64,000 nt of DNA. Origin: Agrobacterium leguminum. Its GTDB lineage: Bacteria; Pseudomonadota; Alphaproteobacteria; Rhizobiales; Rhizobiaceae. The notes below the pieces were generated by a model, which worked only from the letters and a program-made list of their open reading frames with translations, ran no database searches and was not told where the DNA came from. The DNA lies in assembly GCF_015704895.1 (NCBI RefSeq), contig NZ_JADQWB010000020.1, positions 1 through 64,000 of the forward strand. Direction: 5' to 3'. This document shows, one piece after another, positions 9,243 to 17,795 of the stretch. Both the position numbers and the translations under genes were made by a program. Numbering within the stretch: the first letter of the stretch is position 1; the number at the start of each line of letters is the position of its first letter.

Positions 9243-9286
9243 GCATTTCCAGGAAAAGCGGACCCCGGTTTCCTGTCCGGAAATGC
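9243..9286 (+). promoter_or_regulatory. second intra-operon hairpin before cysT
   Basis: GCATTTCC (9243-9250) pairs with GGAAATGC (9279-9286), with further internal pairing of AGGAAA with TTTCCT. It lies 28 bases before the cysT start and may modulate its translation. Confidence 0.5.
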
Positions 9287-9314
9287 GCCAAACTAAAGAT
9301 TATCCGGAGCCTTG

Positions 9315-10172
9315 ATGAGCAATAATACTTCCGGAAACAGGTGGAAATGGCGGCAGTCGAGCGTCATACCGGGCTTCGGCCTGACGCTTGGTTACACAGT
9401 GACCTATCTGTTTCTCATCATTCTTATTCCGCTTGGCGGCCTTGTCTGGTCCACGGCGAAACTGGGTTTTTCAGATTTCATTGCGATTGCCACGGATAGC
9501 CGCACGCTGAATGCGCTGCGTGTCAGTTTCGGAACGGCATTTCTTGCCGCGCTGGTCAATGCGGTCTTCGGCGTCATCGTCGCCTGGGTGCTGACGCGTT
9601 ACCGTTTTCCCGGTCGCCGCTTCGTCGATGCCATCGTCGATCTGCCTTTTGCCCTGCCAACGGCGGTCGCCGGTATCGCGCTGACCACGCTTTACGCCAA
9701 TCGCGGTTGGGTCGGTTCGCTGTTCGAACCCTTCGGCATCAAGATCGCCTTTACGCCGACCGGCATCGTCATCGCGCTGATCTTCATCGGCCTCCCGTTC
9801 GTGGTGCGCACCGTGCAGCCGGTCATGGAAGAAATCGACCGGCAGGTGGAGGAGGTGGCCGCCACGCTTGGCGCCAACCGTTTCCAGACCATCACCCGCG
9901 TTCTGCTGCCGAGCCTGACACCCGCGATCCTTACGGGTTTCGCGCTCGCCTTCGCACGCGGTGTCGGCGAATATGGTTCGGTCATCTTCATCGCCGGCAA
10001 TATTCCTTACGTCTCGGAAATCGCGCCGCTTCTCATCGTCATCCGGCTGGAAGAATTCAATTATGCGGCCGCGACCGGCATCGCCACCATCATGCTGATC
10101 ATCTCGTTCGCCATGCTGTTCCTCATCAATCTCATTCAGGCCTGGAGCCGCAAGAGGTACGGTTATGTCTGA
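9315..10172 (+). CDS. cysT: sulfate ABC transporter permease CysT
   Basis: Inner-membrane permease subunit of the sulfate importer. The 285 residues have about six transmembrane helices and the permease EAA loop (EEVAATLGANRFQTITRVLLPSLTP in part, about residues 180-205) that contacts the ATPase. The ATG at 9315 follows a GGAG-like sequence at 9305-9308. Its last codons overlap the start of cysW by 8 bases, implying coupled translation of the two permeases. Confidence 0.94.
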   Translation: MSNNTSGNRWKWRQSSVIPGFGLTLGYTVTYLFLIILIPLGGLVWSTAKLGFSDFIAIATDSRTLNALRVSFGTAFLAALVNAVFGVIVAWVLTRYRFPGRRFVDAIVDLPFALPTAVAGIALTTLYANRGWVGSLFEPFGIKIAFTPTGIVIALIFIGLPFVVRTVQPVMEEIDRQVEEVAATLGANRFQTITRVLLPSLTPAILTGFALAFARGVGEYGSVIFIAGNIPYVSEIAPLLIVIRLEEFNYAAATGIATIMLIISFAMLFLINLIQAWSRKRYGYV

Positions 10173-11037
10173 GACCGCTTCCCGCACGTCCCCCCGGCCG
10201 TTCCGCGACCCCGCCAGCGAGAGCTTTCCCGCCCGGCTGGCGTTGATCGCGATTGCCTTCGTGTTCCTCGCTGCATTTCTGGTTCTGCCGCTGATATCGG
10301 TCTTCTTCGAAGCCTTCCGTAAGGGCACGGAAAGCTTCTGGGAGGCGATTGTCGAACCCGACGCGCTCTCCGCCATTCGCCTGACGCTGCTCGTCGCCGC
10401 CATTTCGGTGCCGCTCAATCTGGTCTTCGGGGTGATGGCCGCCTGGGCGATTGCGAAATTCGAGTTCAAGGGCAAGGCCTTCCTGATCACGCTCATCGAC
10501 CTGCCGTTCTCGATCTCGCCGGTCATATCGGGCCTCGTCTATGTCATCCTGTTCTCATCCCATAGCGTTCTGGGGCCATGGCTGAAGAGCTACGGCATCG
10601 AAATCCTCTTTGCGGTTCCGGGCATCGTTCTGGCCACCATCTTCGTCACCTTTCCCTTCGTCGCGCGCGAGCTGATTCCGCTGATGCAGGATCAGGGCAA
10701 TGGCGACGAGGAGGCGGCGATTTCGCTCGGTGCTTCCGGCTGGCAAACCTTCTGGTATGTCACGCTGCCGAATATCAAATGGGGCCTGCTTTACGGGGTG
10801 CTGCTCTGCAACGCCCGCGCCATGGGCGAGTTCGGCGCCGTCTCGGTTGTCTCGGGCCATATTCGCGGTGAGACCAACACCATGCCGCTGCATGTCGAGA
10901 TACTCTATAATGAGTACAATATGGGCGCGGCCTTTGCGGTGGCGACGCTGCTCGCCGGTCTGGCGCTCGTGACGCTCATTCTCAAAACCATTCTCGAAAT
11001 ACGCTTTGGCGCGGGCAACGCAGCCGGCAAGCATTGA
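10165..11037 (+). CDS. cysW: sulfate ABC transporter permease CysW
   Basis: Second membrane permease, a partner of CysT in a heterodimeric channel. It has 290 residues, about six transmembrane segments and the loop [23 protein letters not shown] typical of CysW. The segment [23 protein letters not shown] is a strong CysW signature. It overlaps cysT by 8 bases and ends 11 bases before cysA, so all three are one transcriptional unit. Confidence 0.95.
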   Translation: MSETASRTSPRPFRDPASESFPARLALIAIAFVFLAAFLVLPLISVFFEAFRKGTESFWEAIVEPDALSAIRLTLLVAAISVPLNLVFGVMAAWAIAKFEFKGKAFLITLIDLPFSISPVISGLVYVILFSSHSVLGPWLKSYGIEILFAVPGIVLATIFVTFPFVARELIPLMQDQGNGDEEAAISLGASGWQTFWYVTLPNIKWGLLYGVLLCNARAMGEFGAVSVVSGHIRGETNTMPLHVEILYNEYNMGAAFAVATLLAGLALVTLILKTILEIRFGAGNAAGKH

Positions 11038-11048
11038 AAGGCATCTTC

Positions 11049-12089
11049 ATGGAAGTGAAAGTTTCCGGCATCACCAAGCAGTTCGACCGCTTTCCGGCGC
11101 TGAACGATGTGTCGCTCGACATTCGTTCCGGCGAGCTGATCGCGCTGCTCGGTCCTTCCGGTTCCGGCAAGACGACGCTGCTGCGTCTCATCGCCGGTCT
11201 CGAGCAGCCGACAACCGGCCAGATTTTCTTCGGCAACGAGGACGCCTCGCACCGCACGGTGCAGGAGCGCAATGTCGGCTTCGTGTTTCAGCATTACGCC
11301 CTGTTCCGCCATATGACGGTGGCCGACAATATCGCTTTCGGCCTCAAGGTGCGCCCCTCCGCCAAGCGTCCGCCGAAGGCCGAAATCCGCAGGCGGGTCT
11401 CCGAGCTTCTCGACATGGTGCATCTCTCCGGTCTTGAGAAGCGTTACCCCTCGCAGCTTTCCGGCGGCCAGCGCCAGCGCGTGGCGCTTGCCCGCGCTGT
11501 CGCCATCGAGCCGAAGGTGCTGCTTCTCGATGAGCCCTTCGGCGCGCTGGACGCCAAGGTGCGCAAGGAGCTGCGCCGCTGGCTGCGCGAATTCCACGAC
11601 CGCACCGGCCACACTACCGTCTTCGTTACCCACGATCAGGAAGAGGCGCTGGAACTGGCCGACCGCGTCGTCGTCATGAGCCAGGGCAAGATCGAACAGG
11701 TCGGCACGGCGGACGATGTCTACGACACGCCCAACTCGCCCTTCGTTTTCTCCTTCATCGGCGAATCCTCCAGCCTGCCGGTAACCATCCGCGACGGCCA
11801 CGTGCTGTTCCAGGGCGAAAGCATCGGCATCGACGAGAACGGCTCTGGCGAGGGCGAGCTTTTCTTTCGCCCGGAAGATGTGGTGTTGACTGGGGAGAAG
11901 GACGCGCTTTACGGCAAGGTCACCACCTGTCGCCGCCTCGCAGGCACCCGCATCGCCGAAATCGACATCGCCAATAACGGCCATGAACCCTATCACCTCG
12001 AAATCGAGGTGCCGCTCAACGCCGCCGTGGCCGTGGGCGCGGAGCTGCGCTTCCGGCCGACACGGTGGAAGGTTTTCGGGAAGAAATAG
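11049..12089 (+). CDS. cysA: sulfate/thiosulfate ABC transporter ATP-binding protein
   Basis: ATPase that drives sulfate import. Walker [10 protein letters not shown] is at residues 35-43, signature LSGGQ at 137-141, Walker B LLLDEP at 158-163, and the H-loop in [12 protein letters not shown]-terminal TOBE-like domain follows to residue 346. The ATG at 11049 fits the CysA N-terminus ([10 protein letters not shown]); a TTG five codons earlier is less likely. It is last in the operon. No classic terminator is evident before the MITE-like element that begins about 70 bases downstream. Confidence 0.95.
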   Translation: MEVKVSGITKQFDRFPALNDVSLDIRSGELIALLGPSGSGKTTLLRLIAGLEQPTTGQIFFGNEDASHRTVQERNVGFVFQHYALFRHMTVADNIAFGLKVRPSAKRPPKAEIRRRVSELLDMVHLSGLEKRYPSQLSGGQRQRVALARAVAIEPKVLLLDEPFGALDAKVRKELRRWLREFHDRTGHTTVFVTHDQEEALELADRVVVMSQGKIEQVGTADDVYDTPNSPFVFSFIGESSSLPVTIRDGHVLFQGESIGIDENGSGEGELFFRPEDVVLTGEKDALYGKVTTCRRLAGTRIAEIDIANNGHEPYHLEIEVPLNAAVAVGAELRFRPTRWKVFGKK

Positions 12090-12149
12090 GGAGAGGTGAG
12101 CGCAGTTGACGGTCGATGATTTGTCGCTCTCTAACGAGCGTCACGTTTA

Positions 12150-12415
12150 ATCTGATTCCACAGTTCACCACAGTTGAAAATCATCGAGTGTGCTGGGTGT
12201 CGTTACCCCCCTCTGTCCTGCCGGACATCTCCCCCTCAAGGGGGGAGATCGTTCCGTGGCGAGGTCTCGCACCTCTCGACGGTCGAGGATGAAGTGGCGA
12301 GAAAGCCTCTTGCCGATCTCCCCCCTTGAGGGGGAGATGTCCGGCAGGACAGAGGGGGGTAACGACACCCAGCACACTCGATGATTTTCAACTGTGGTGA
12401 ACTGTGATCTGATTC
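12150..12415. mobile_element. MITE-like element: perfect 93-bp inverted repeats with 9-bp target duplication
   Basis: Positions 12159-12251 are the exact reverse complement of 12314-12406 (93 bp, no mismatch seen), with a 62-bp centre (12252-12313). Immediately outside both arms stands the same 9-mer, ATCTGATTC (12150-12158 and 12407-12415), as expected for target-site duplication on insertion. No transposase is encoded, so mobilisation in trans is implied. The arms contain a C/G-rich core (CCTGCCGGACATCTCC and nearby bases) that recurs at 19283-19448. The transcript would form a very long hairpin that could terminate cysA transcription. Confidence 0.85.
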
Positions 12416-12435
12416 ATGCGACGCGCTTCAGTTCT

Positions 12436-12495
12436 CCGTCATACCGACCTCGAGCCGGTATCCAGCCAGCCCAAGTCCTTGGGCTGAAAGGAGTT
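12436..12495 (+). repeat. partial copy of the ~120-bp multi-hairpin repeat
   Basis: It contains the left half of the repeat family seen intact at 25811, 28939, 52793 and 61431: CGTCATACC, GGTATCCAGCCAG and the palindromic CAGCCCAAGTCCTTGGGCTG. The right half (12500-12545) is decayed. Confidence 0.75.
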
Positions 12496-12562
12496 CTTTC
12501 CATCGTGGGAGAGCCGCCCCGGCATTCGAGGCGCAGATTTCCCCAATCGTCGAAGCAATAAG

Positions 12563-12595
12563 CAAAAACGGAAAAGGGCCGCCGAAGCGACCCTT
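12563..12595 (-). terminator. terminator of the 24-residue ORF transcript
   Basis: On the minus strand AAGGGTCGC and GCGGCCCTT (12595-12574) form a stem with a TTCG-type tetraloop and one mismatch, followed by TTCCGTTTTTGC. Confidence 0.65.
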
Positions 12596-12657
12596 CCATG
12601 AGTTTGGTCCTGTTTACAGACCCGGGACTGTTTCTCAACGTTCCGAAGGCAGGAGGT

Positions 12658-12732
12658 TTACAACGAGGGCTGCCCCGTCGAAAACACACCCTTTCCATTG
12701 CCTGCATCAGAGACCGAAATCTCACTAGACAT
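12658..12732 (-). CDS. 24-residue ORF with an exceptional Shine-Dalgarno
   Basis: ATG at 12732 is preceded by AAGGAGGTGATCC (12746-12734), a 13-base perfect complement of the 16S rRNA 3' end, at 7-base spacing. The ORF encodes 24 residues (starting MSSEISVSD, ending TGQPSL) and stops at TAA. It is hydrophilic, without a membrane segment or cysteine. ACCTCCT just past the stop can pair with the Shine-Dalgarno core, so a switchable structure is possible. A terminator lies about 60 bases downstream. I do not recognise it. It could be a short peptide gene, a leader peptide or a regulatory RNA carrying a decoy ribosome-binding site. An overlapping 108-residue frame from 12740 runs through the repeat and is unlikely. 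Confidence 0.5.
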   Translation of the reverse strand: MSSEISVSDAGNGKGVFSTGQPSL

Positions 12733-12827
12733 TGGATCACCTCCTTCCGATACGTTGAACATAACTAGAAGGTAGTACGATTCGTCAGTAATGCAAGAGG
12801 GATTACTTCCAGGGGGCACGCCGGGCG

Positions 12828-13841
12828 TCACGACACCCGCATCACGATCTTGCCGATATGATTGCTGCTTTCCATCAGCCGGTGCGCTTCCACGACCTCA
12901 TCCAGCGTGAAGACCCGGTTGATGACCGGTGCCAGCTGACCGCTTTCGATGAGCGGCCAGACCTCTGCGACAAGGTCGTCGCGGATGGCGCGTTTTTCGT
13001 CGGCCGTGCGGGGGCGCATGGTGGAGCCGGTGACGGTGAGGCGTTTGACCATGATGGGGGTAAGGTTGACCTTCTCGGCCACGGCGCCGCCCAGAAAGGC
13101 GATGATGGACAGGCAGCCGTCCTTGGCAAGTGCCGAAAGGTTCTTTTCGAAATAGGCCGCACCGATCATGTCGAGAACGACATCGACGCCCTTGCCGTCG
13201 GTTTCAGCCTTGATGACGGCGGCGAAATCCTCCTCGCGGTAGTTGATCGCCCGTCTGGCGCCGAGCTTCACGCAGGCTTCGCATTTTTCCGCTGAGCCTG
13301 CCGTGGCATAGACTTCCGCGCCGAAAGCCCTGGCGAGCTGGATCGCCGTCGTGCCGATGCCGCTGGTGCCGCCATGGATGAGGACGCTTTCCCCCTCGGT
13401 GAGGCCTGCCATCTGGAAGAGGTTGGCCCAGACGGTGAAGAAGGTTTCCGGCAATGCGGCCGCTTTGACGGCGTCGTAACCCTTGGGGAAGGGAAGGGCC
13501 TGCCCGGCCGGCACGGTGCAATATTGCGCATAACCGCCGCCATTGGCGAGCGCGCAGACCTTGTCGCCCAGCTTGAATTCGGTAACGCCTTCACCCAGCG
13601 CAACCACCTCGCCGGCGATTTCAAGGCCGAGGATCGGGCTTGCATCCTTCGGCGGTGGATAGATGCCCTGCCGCTGCGCCACATCCGGCCGGTTGACGCC
13701 CGCCGCCTCGACCTTCACCAGAACCTCGCCTTTTGCGGGCTTCGGCAAAGGCGTTTGCGAAAGCCGCATCACCTCCGGGCCGCCATGGGAGGGAAGGTCG
13801 ATGAAGCGCATTGTTTCGGGCAGGGTTTTGGTGTCGGGCAT
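12828..13841 (-). CDS. NAD(P)H-dependent quinone oxidoreductase (zinc-independent MDR family)
   Basis: Medium-chain dehydrogenase/reductase of the quinone oxidoreductase (QOR/PIG3) group, 337 residues. It has a GroES-like N-terminal domain and a Rossmann segment around [18 protein letters not shown]. Zinc-binding residues of alcohol dehydrogenases are absent, as expected for QOR. It probably reduces quinones or enones with NADPH in the cytoplasm; the true substrate is unknown. The ATG at 13841 is preceded by AGGAG with rather long spacing. It is a single gene, convergent with nothing close. Confidence 0.88.
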   Translation of the reverse strand: MPDTKTLPETMRFIDLPSHGGPEVMRLSQTPLPKPAKGEVLVKVEAAGVNRPDVAQRQGIYPPPKDASPILGLEIAGEVVALGEGVTEFKLGDKVCALANGGGYAQYCTVPAGQALPFPKGYDAVKAAALPETFFTVWANLFQMAGLTEGESVLIHGGTSGIGTTAIQLARAFGAEVYATAGSAEKCEACVKLGARRAINYREEDFAAVIKAETDGKGVDVVLDMIGAAYFEKNLSALAKDGCLSIIAFLGGAVAEKVNLTPIMVKRLTVTGSTMRPRTADEKRAIRDDLVAEVWPLIESGQLAPVINRVFTLDEVVEAHRLMESSNHIGKIVMRVS

Positions 13842-13929
13842 GGCCAGGAGCAACTCCTCACGTGTCGGCGTCGCCTGAAGATGTAGGTCAGATGCACCGC
13901 TTAGGGAAGGAGGCCGTTTGTCACGAGTG

Positions 13930-15732
13930 TCAATTTGTCTCGCCGAAGACCCGGACGACGAGACCGCCTTCGTTTTCCTTCGCAGCCGCCTTCACGCCAG
14001 CGATCTCGCTGCCGATCCGCTCGGGATTGGCGATGATCAGCCCCTTCGGCAAAGTCAGCACGCCAATGGAGCAGCGCAGCAGCGCGAAGTCCCGCTCATT
14101 GCCGTGGCGGTCCTGGCCTTTCATGCAGCCGGCGGCGCGGTCCTCGTCCGAATAGAGTTCGGCGACGTCGTCGTGAAAATCGCTGAGCAGCCGCTCGAGG
14201 ATTTCCGTCAGCTCCTCCACCGTCCAGTCGCGCACGCCGATGAAGAAATCGTCGCCGCCAATATGGCCGAGGAAACAATCGCCGGCAAAAAAGTAACGAC
14301 GCATCAGCGCCGAAAACAGGGTGATGGCGTGGTCGCCGGCGTTGAAGCCGTATTTGTCGTTGAAGGGTTTGAAATTATCGAAGTCGCAATAGCAGAAGAA
14401 GCGCGCCTCGTCGCCGTCGCTGCAACGGTCGGCAATGAAGCCGCCAATCGCCCGGTTGCCGGGCAGCGCCGTCAGCGGGTTCTGGTCCTGCGCCATCTTC
14501 AGCTGTTTTTCGTTGATGACCTTGATGAGCGAAGCGGCGGAAACGATGCCGGCGTAACGCATGTTTTCGGTGAGGATGATGCAGGCGCTGCCGCCCATGC
14601 TGGCGAACATGTTCATCAATTGGTCGGCATCGGCATCGAGGCCGACAATCGGCGCGGGATCGACGAAATGGGAAATGGTGCGCTCGTAAATCTTGTTCTT
14701 GAGCAGGTCGCGGCCGAAGGGCCGGTAGATATATTCCTTGAGGTGATACTCGTTGATGACGCCGCGCGGCTCGCCATTGGCGTTGAGAACCGGGAAAAAC
14801 GCCTGCTGCGGATTTCTGCGGAACAGTTCGAAGACGCTGTCGACGCTGTCATGCTCGAAGACGGTGGGAAGACGCTCTATTTCGCGGCGGATGAGAATCT
14901 CATCCAGCGTCTGGCTGCTGCGCCGCGCCACGCCGATGCGGTTGATGTGGGGAAAGCTCTCCGGCAGTTCGCTGGTGAAGACCGTGGGCCTCGCGATCAG
15001 CCAGCCCTGCACCAGATCGACGCCGAATTCGCGGCAGGTCAGAAATTCCGCTTCCGTTTCGATGCCTTCCGCAATAACCCTGACGCCAAGAACATGGGCG
15101 ATGTTGACGATGTTGCGCACAAGGTGCTGCTTGCGCGGCAATTGGTCGACGCCGGTGATGAAATGCCGGTCGATCTTCAGGTAATCCAGCGGGAAGTCGC
15201 AGAGCAGCTTCATCTCGCCATGGCCGGCGCCGAAATCGTCGATGGCCAGCTTGAAGCCTTCCTTGCGCATGCGGGCGATCAGCGCCGTGAATTCCGGCAC
15301 GCTGGTATTGTCGAAACGTTCGGAAAGCTCGAAGCAGATGGAGGAGGCGGGAATGCCCGCCCGCGCCAGATGGCCGACGAGCTTGTCGAGAATGGCGTCG
15401 CCATGCGGGATCAGCCGCACATCGAGATTGAGGAACAGGGTGGCGGAGGAAAAATCGGGCAGGGTGGAAAATTTCGCCAGCGCCCGGCTCGCCAGCATCT
15501 GCTCGAAGGCCTTCAGCTCGCCATCCGCGGCAGCCTGGTCGAGAAGCGCCAGCGGATTGGAAAACCCGAGCCGGTCATGGCCGCGCATCAGCGATTCATA
15601 ACCGAAGATCGTGCCTGTCGTCGCCTCGACAATCGGCTGAAACGCCGTTTCAAGCACCAGTTTCGCCATGGGAAACATGTGCCCGGAGGCAAAACGCCTT
15701 ATGACATCGTTCTCCAGCGTGACGGCCTGCAT
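13930..15732 (-). CDS. cyclic-di-GMP signalling protein, EAL - CBS pair - GGDEF
   Basis: 600 residues with an unusual order: phosphodiesterase domain first, CBS-like pair (about 280-410), cyclase-like domain last. The EAL part keeps its catalytic set: YESL Glu46, NLD Asn102, Glu135, DDFG 165-168, Lys187, Glu222 and Gln242, so phosphodiesterase activity is plausible. The GGDEF motif reads GGDDF (492-496), a conservative change that may lower or abolish cyclase activity. No membrane segment is visible, so it is likely cytosolic. CBS pairs commonly bind adenine nucleotides, suggesting energy-state sensing; that link is inference. Monocistronic. Confidence 0.93.
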   Translation of the reverse strand: MQAVTLENDVIRRFASGHMFPMAKLVLETAFQPIVEATTGTIFGYESLMRGHDRLGFSNPLALLDQAAADGELKAFEQMLASRALAKFSTLPDFSSATLFLNLDVRLIPHGDAILDKLVGHLARAGIPASSICFELSERFDNTSVPEFTALIARMRKEGFKLAIDDFGAGHGEMKLLCDFPLDYLKIDRHFITGVDQLPRKQHLVRNIVNIAHVLGVRVIAEGIETEAEFLTCREFGVDLVQGWLIARPTVFTSELPESFPHINRIGVARRSSQTLDEILIRREIERLPTVFEHDSVDSVFELFRRNPQQAFFPVLNANGEPRGVINEYHLKEYIYRPFGRDLLKNKIYERTISHFVDPAPIVGLDADADQLMNMFASMGGSACIILTENMRYAGIVSAASLIKVINEKQLKMAQDQNPLTALPGNRAIGGFIADRCSDGDEARFFCYCDFDNFKPFNDKYGFNAGDHAITLFSALMRRYFFAGDCFLGHIGGDDFFIGVRDWTVEELTEILERLLSDFHDDVAELYSDEDRAAGCMKGQDRHGNERDFALLRCSIGVLTLPKGLIIANPERIGSEIAGVKAAAKENEGGLVVRVFGETN

Positions 15733-15914
15733 TTCTATTCTCCGCTATTGCCGGTCCCTTTGGTGGCGCGCCGTGTGGAATGCGCCATCGGGAACCCGTC
15801 TCTTTTGCGGCGAACAATCGCAGATTACAGGTCAACAAAAGCTTTCACGACTGTGAAGCTTTGATGAACGTTTTGTTACAACCCTTTCAATATGGAGGGT
15901 TGTTACGCCGGGCC

Positions 15915-16151
15915 TTATGCCCGGCGGATATGCCCGCTGTGTGCGGCATAAAGTTCCGCAACGTTCATGCGTTCCCGGTCCGCTTCGACAGGCTCCGTGG
16001 ACTTTGCGCCCACGCCATGTTCGGCGGAGGCCGACCATAGTCTCAGCGCTGCCCTGACGACCTCGCTGCCGGATGCGTAAGCGCCGCAATTCACGGCCTC
16101 GCGCATTCTTGCTGCCTGTTCCGGGGAAATCGATACTGTCACCATTGGCAT
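15915..16151 (-). CDS. orphan ParD/CopG-type antitoxin
   Basis: 78-residue ribbon-helix-helix protein. VTVSISPEQAARMREAV forms the DNA-binding strand and first helix, and YASGSEVVRAALRLW is the classic ParD second helix. The ATG at 16151 is chosen because AAGGGAG lies 8 bases upstream; an earlier start adds 19 unlikely residues. ParD genes are normally followed by parE on the same strand. Here only about 180 bases separate it from the EAL-GGDEF start and no ParE-like ORF is present, so the toxin appears lost. It may act as a stand-alone repressor or as an anti-addiction remnant. Confidence 0.78.
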   Translation of the reverse strand: MPMVTVSISPEQAARMREAVNCGAYASGSEVVRAALRLWSASAEHGVGAKSTEPVEADRERMNVAELYAAHSGHIRRA

Positions 16152-16393
16152 GATATCACTCCCTTCTTTCCATGGCCGCCACGCGAACCCTATAAATGCC
16201 CGTTTCACGGACGGGGCGGGGGCGGTCTTTTATGGGCGGTCGTTTTTAAGAGCTTTCGTCTGGACGCCGCATCCAGCGAAATTGGTATCATTGCTTATCT
16301 TACCACGAAACGCGTTCCATACCCAATTTGCAGTATATTGGGGTTTAGTTTTTCCCTGATCGGCATGGATCCGATACGGGGCCGCATACTACC
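16152..16393. other. intergenic stretch with no recognised feature
   Basis: I find no gene or clear repeat here. The segment is more A/T-rich than its surroundings around 16290-16350 and carries the promoter region of the parD-like gene at its left edge. Confidence 0.5.
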
Positions 16394-16942
16394 TTAGTAA
16401 CGCATGGCCATGGCCAGAGCGATGGTTGCAAAACCCTGCATGATAAGGTCTATCGCCAGAAACAGGCCCAGCACCCAGAGGCTGTTGACCGGCCAGCCGG
16501 CGGCGATCACCAGGCCCGCCAGCGCCGTCACCGCGCCCGCCGTGGCAACCCAGCCCCAGCCCGTCGCCGGTTTCAGCCGGAAGCCGACGACGAGGCGGAA
16601 AATGCCGGCGACAATGAGCGAAATCGCCATCAGCAAGGTCAGCACCGCCGCCGTCAGATCGGGGTTCTGGAAAGCGATGACGCCGGCAATGGCGTAGAGC
16701 AGGCCGCTCAGCGTCCAGAACAGCACGCTTTCCCATCCCTTCACCTGAAAGGCATGAAAAAGCTGCAGCACGCCGCCCATCAGCATCATGACCCCGACAT
16801 AAAAGACGGAGGCGACTGTGGCGACCAGAAGATTGCCGAGCGCGATGATGCCGAAGGCCAGAAGAACGAGGCCAAGCGCCAGCAACCAGCCCCACTTTGC
16901 TTTCAGCGGTGAAAATCCAGATGCATTGAGACTCTGCGTCAT
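16394..16942 (-). CDS. HdeD-family membrane protein (DUF308)
   Basis: 182-residue inner-membrane protein with six predicted transmembrane helices in three repeated pairs, typical of the HdeD/DUF308 family. In E. coli HdeD contributes to acid resistance at high cell density; the role here is not known. The start at 16942 has GGGAG 9 bases upstream. A much longer frame exists further upstream but is not coding-like. It is followed by no other gene on this strand until parD. Confidence 0.85.
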   Translation of the reverse strand: MTQSLNASGFSPLKAKWGWLLALGLVLLAFGIIALGNLLVATVASVFYVGVMMLMGGVLQLFHAFQVKGWESVLFWTLSGLLYAIAGVIAFQNPDLTAAVLTLLMAISLIVAGIFRLVVGFRLKPATGWGWVATAGAVTALAGLVIAAGWPVNSLWVLGLFLAIDLIMQGFATIALAMAMRY

Positions 16943-17112
16943 GTCGCTGTCTCCCTGAATGGTCGGGGGTAACGCTATCACGATTGCACCGTAGCGCAAT
17001 GCGCCTGTCGAAGATTTGATCCAGATCATGAGCCGGAAGACGGGAAAACCGCTTCGGTTTTCTCCCCTGCCGCGCAGACGCCAATCCGCGACATGAAATG
17101 GCGCGTTTTTTA

Positions 17113-17132
17113 TTGATTGATCGATCAATCAA
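17113..17132. promoter_or_regulatory. perfect 20-bp palindrome, probable BetI operator
   Basis: TTGATTGATCGATCAATCAA is fully self-complementary and lies 31-50 bases before the betI start codon. It resembles BetI-type operators built from ATTGA/TCAAT units. BetI is known to repress its own operon until choline binds. No second copy was noticed elsewhere in the window. Confidence 0.8.
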
Positions 17133-17162
17133 GAATATTTTGCCGCCATCAAGGAGACGCTT

Positions 17163-17783
17163 ATGCCCAAGATCGGAATGGAGCCTCTGCGCCGCAAGGC
17201 GCTGGTGGACGCGGCGCTTCGCACCATAGGCCATCACGGTTCGCTGAATGTGACGATGTCGGATATCGCCCGGGAAGCGGGTGTGTCGGCGGCGCTCGCG
17301 CATCACTATTTCGGCAGCAAGCAGCAGCTTCTGCTGGAAACCATTCGCAGCCTGCTGCGCGATCTCCGGCGCGATGCGGTGGCGGCTTTGACCCGCGCTT
17401 CCGGCCCGCGCGAAAGGCTGAGCGCCATCGTGCATGTCTCCTTCCAGAGCGACCAGTTCACGCCCGAAACGGTTGCGGCGTGGCTTGCCTTCTATGTCGA
17501 GGCGCAGCGCTCGGAAGAAACCCGCCGCCTGCTGGCGCTTTATTCCCGCCGCCTCAGGTCCAACCTCATGGCGAGCCTCAACCGGCTCTGCCCGCCGGAC
17601 GATGCCGCGCGCATCGCGGAAGGGGCGGCTGCTCTGATCGACGGGCTTTATATTCGCCACAGCCTGCGCTCGGCGCCACTCGGCCTTGCCTCCGCACCGG
17701 CGCTTGTCGAGGATTATTTCGACATGCAGCTCAAATCATTTCCCGATGGACAGCGCCAAAAGCCGTCCATCCGCGTTCTTTAA
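17163..17783 (+). CDS. betI: choline-responsive repressor BetI
   Basis: TetR-family repressor of 206 residues. The N-terminus (MPKIGMEPLRRKALVDAAL) and helix-turn-helix (VTMSDIAREAGVSAALAHHYFGSKQQLL, in part) are diagnostic for BetI. It represses choline-to-betaine genes in the absence of choline. The start follows AAGGAGACGCTT, and the gene lies just after the 20-bp palindrome. The betB start is 12 bases after its stop. The rhizobial betC (choline sulfatase) sometimes found between betI and betB is absent. Confidence 0.94.
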   Translation: MPKIGMEPLRRKALVDAALRTIGHHGSLNVTMSDIAREAGVSAALAHHYFGSKQQLLLETIRSLLRDLRRDAVAALTRASGPRERLSAIVHVSFQSDQFTPETVAAWLAFYVEAQRSEETRRLLALYSRRLRSNLMASLNRLCPPDDAARIAEGAAALIDGLYIRHSLRSAPLGLASAPALVEDYFDMQLKSFPDGQRQKPSIRVL

Positions 17784-17795
17784 GGAGACTTCGAC

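Noticed and set aside
12181-12384. Short frames of about 64-70 residues in the inverted repeats
   Set aside because: They arise from the palindromic mobile element, appear in mirrored form on both strands and have no ribosome-binding site.
12414-12740. A 108-residue minus-strand frame
   Set aside because: It runs through a decayed repeat and has a poorer start than the overlapping 24-residue ORF with the full Shine-Dalgarno.
13918-15864. A 648-codon plus-strand open frame
   Set aside because: It is the antisense shadow of the EAL-CBS-GGDEF gene, whose domains and catalytic residues are unmistakable on the minus strand.
16389-17660. A long minus-strand frame extending upstream of the HdeD gene
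   Set aside because: It overlaps betI on the other strand, and the family domain starts at 16942 with its own ribosome-binding site.
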